15,069 bases of DNA from an uncultured Clostridia bacterium (lineage in GTDB: Bacteria; Bacillota; Clostridia; TANB77; CAG-508): positions 1 through 15,069 of the forward strand of contig CALYBF010000018.1 of NCBI GenBank assembly GCA_944393755.1. Direction: 5' to 3'. The stretch's first letter is position 1, and every line of letters starts with the position of its first letter. Under the pieces are notes generated by a model. It was not told the DNA's origin. It did no database searches and saw nothing but the letters and a program-made list of their open reading frames with translations. Position numbers and translations under genes: made by a program. This document shows positions 14,709-15,069 of the stretch, one piece after another.

Positions 14709-15069
14709 TTGAATAAGAAAGAGCGAATATTAGACTTATATTTTAATAAGCATTTAAAACAAACAGAAATTGCAGAAATAGTTGATGCTTCTCAACAATA
14801 TATTTCTAAAATAATTAAGAAAGATGAAAGATATGAAAATGAAAAAAGTTCTAGAAAATCTATTAATGCAGAAAAACGAAAAATTGCTCAAGCTGAATAT
14901 CAGAAGAATTATGTTAGAAAAAAAGAAAAAGATATCGCTTATGAACAATTATTAACACAACAAAGACAAGATTCAATAGAACTTTCTTATAACCCTCATC
15001 CTCTTTCTGACTATGCCTTTAAGAAAGCTAATTCTAGTATTTACACTTATGATAGTATTAAAAATCAAT
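14709..15069 (+). CDS. helix-turn-helix DNA-binding protein, 3' end outside the window
   Basis: The frame runs from TTG 14709 to the window edge (120 codons, no stop). TTG is chosen because AAAGGAGG at 14694-14701 lies seven bases upstream and the product then begins MNKKERILDLYFNKHLKQTE. Residues 1-40 form a helix-turn-helix of the sigma-70 region 4/Xre style (QTEIAEIVDASQQYISKIIK). A basic, Gln/Lys-rich helix follows, then a tail with PHPLSDYAFKKANSSIYTYD. This matches a clostridial family of small regulators whose targets are unknown. It is divergent from the zinc-finger gene and shares the 14458-14708 intergenic region with it. Confidence 0.75.
   Translation, partial: MNKKERILDLYFNKHLKQTEIAEIVDASQQYISKIIKKDERYENEKSSRKSINAEKRKIAQAEYQKNYVRKKEKDIAYEQLLTQQRQDSIELSYNPHPLSDYAFKKANSSIYTYDSIKNQ

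Noticed and set aside
1..15069. CRISPR array, rRNA genes or classic insertion sequence with terminal repeats
   Set aside because: No regularly spaced repeats, rRNA sequence or transposase gene was seen.

Overview
This is a strongly AT-rich window from a low-GC Firmicute, most likely an uncultured gut Clostridia lineage. The evidence is the codon usage, the near-perfect sigma-A promoters and GGAGG ribosome binding sites, a TnpV/MobC/relaxase mobilisation module of clostridial type, and a small helix-turn-helix protein of a kind common in Clostridia.

Left part (1-2965), chromosomal side. It holds the C-terminal end of a PD-(D/E)XK nuclease-like protein, then a full-length U32-family (RlhA-like, DUF3656-type) protein that spreads over three reading frames. 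All three breaks are one extra C, always as an in-frame CGG codon directly before a Gly codon (CTT-C-GGT, TCT-C-GGG, CTT-C-GGA). I find no other in-frame CGG codon in any gene of the window. That fits +1 recoding at a rare or unassigned CGG codon better than random decay. A tRNA-Leu(CAA) 3' half follows at 2914-2965 on the minus strand. It looks like the displaced attachment-site remnant left by an integrated element lying to its right.

Middle part (2966-8685), mobilisable element(s). It contains tnpV, a small acidic protein, a candidate oriT, mobC and a complete MOBP-type relaxase. A methionyl-tRNA synthetase gene (metG, double zinc-knuckle type) follows in the opposite orientation with its own promoter. 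To its right lies a second relaxase whose N-terminal half, including most of the catalytic histidine cluster, is missing. The metG cassette therefore sits exactly where the second relaxase is broken.

Right-middle part (8646-12940), a putative peptide-modification locus. A minus-strand operon encodes a radical SAM/SPASM enzyme, a 31-residue peptide ending in TCRMCG behind a very strong ribosome binding site, a 109-residue protein and a 249-residue protein, the last two unassigned. The peptide and its neighbours look like an uncharacterised RiPP system. Divergent from it is a second, richer-GC methionyl-tRNA synthetase gene, damaged by a TGA, a +1 frameshift and a lost zinc cysteine. Two accessory MetRS genes beside a small modified peptide suggest that MetRS could be the target of, or the immunity to, an inhibitor; this is only an inference.

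Right part (12941-15069). A NUDIX hydrolase and a C-terminal zinc-finger protein form a minus-strand pair, divergent from a partial helix-turn-helix gene that runs off the right edge.
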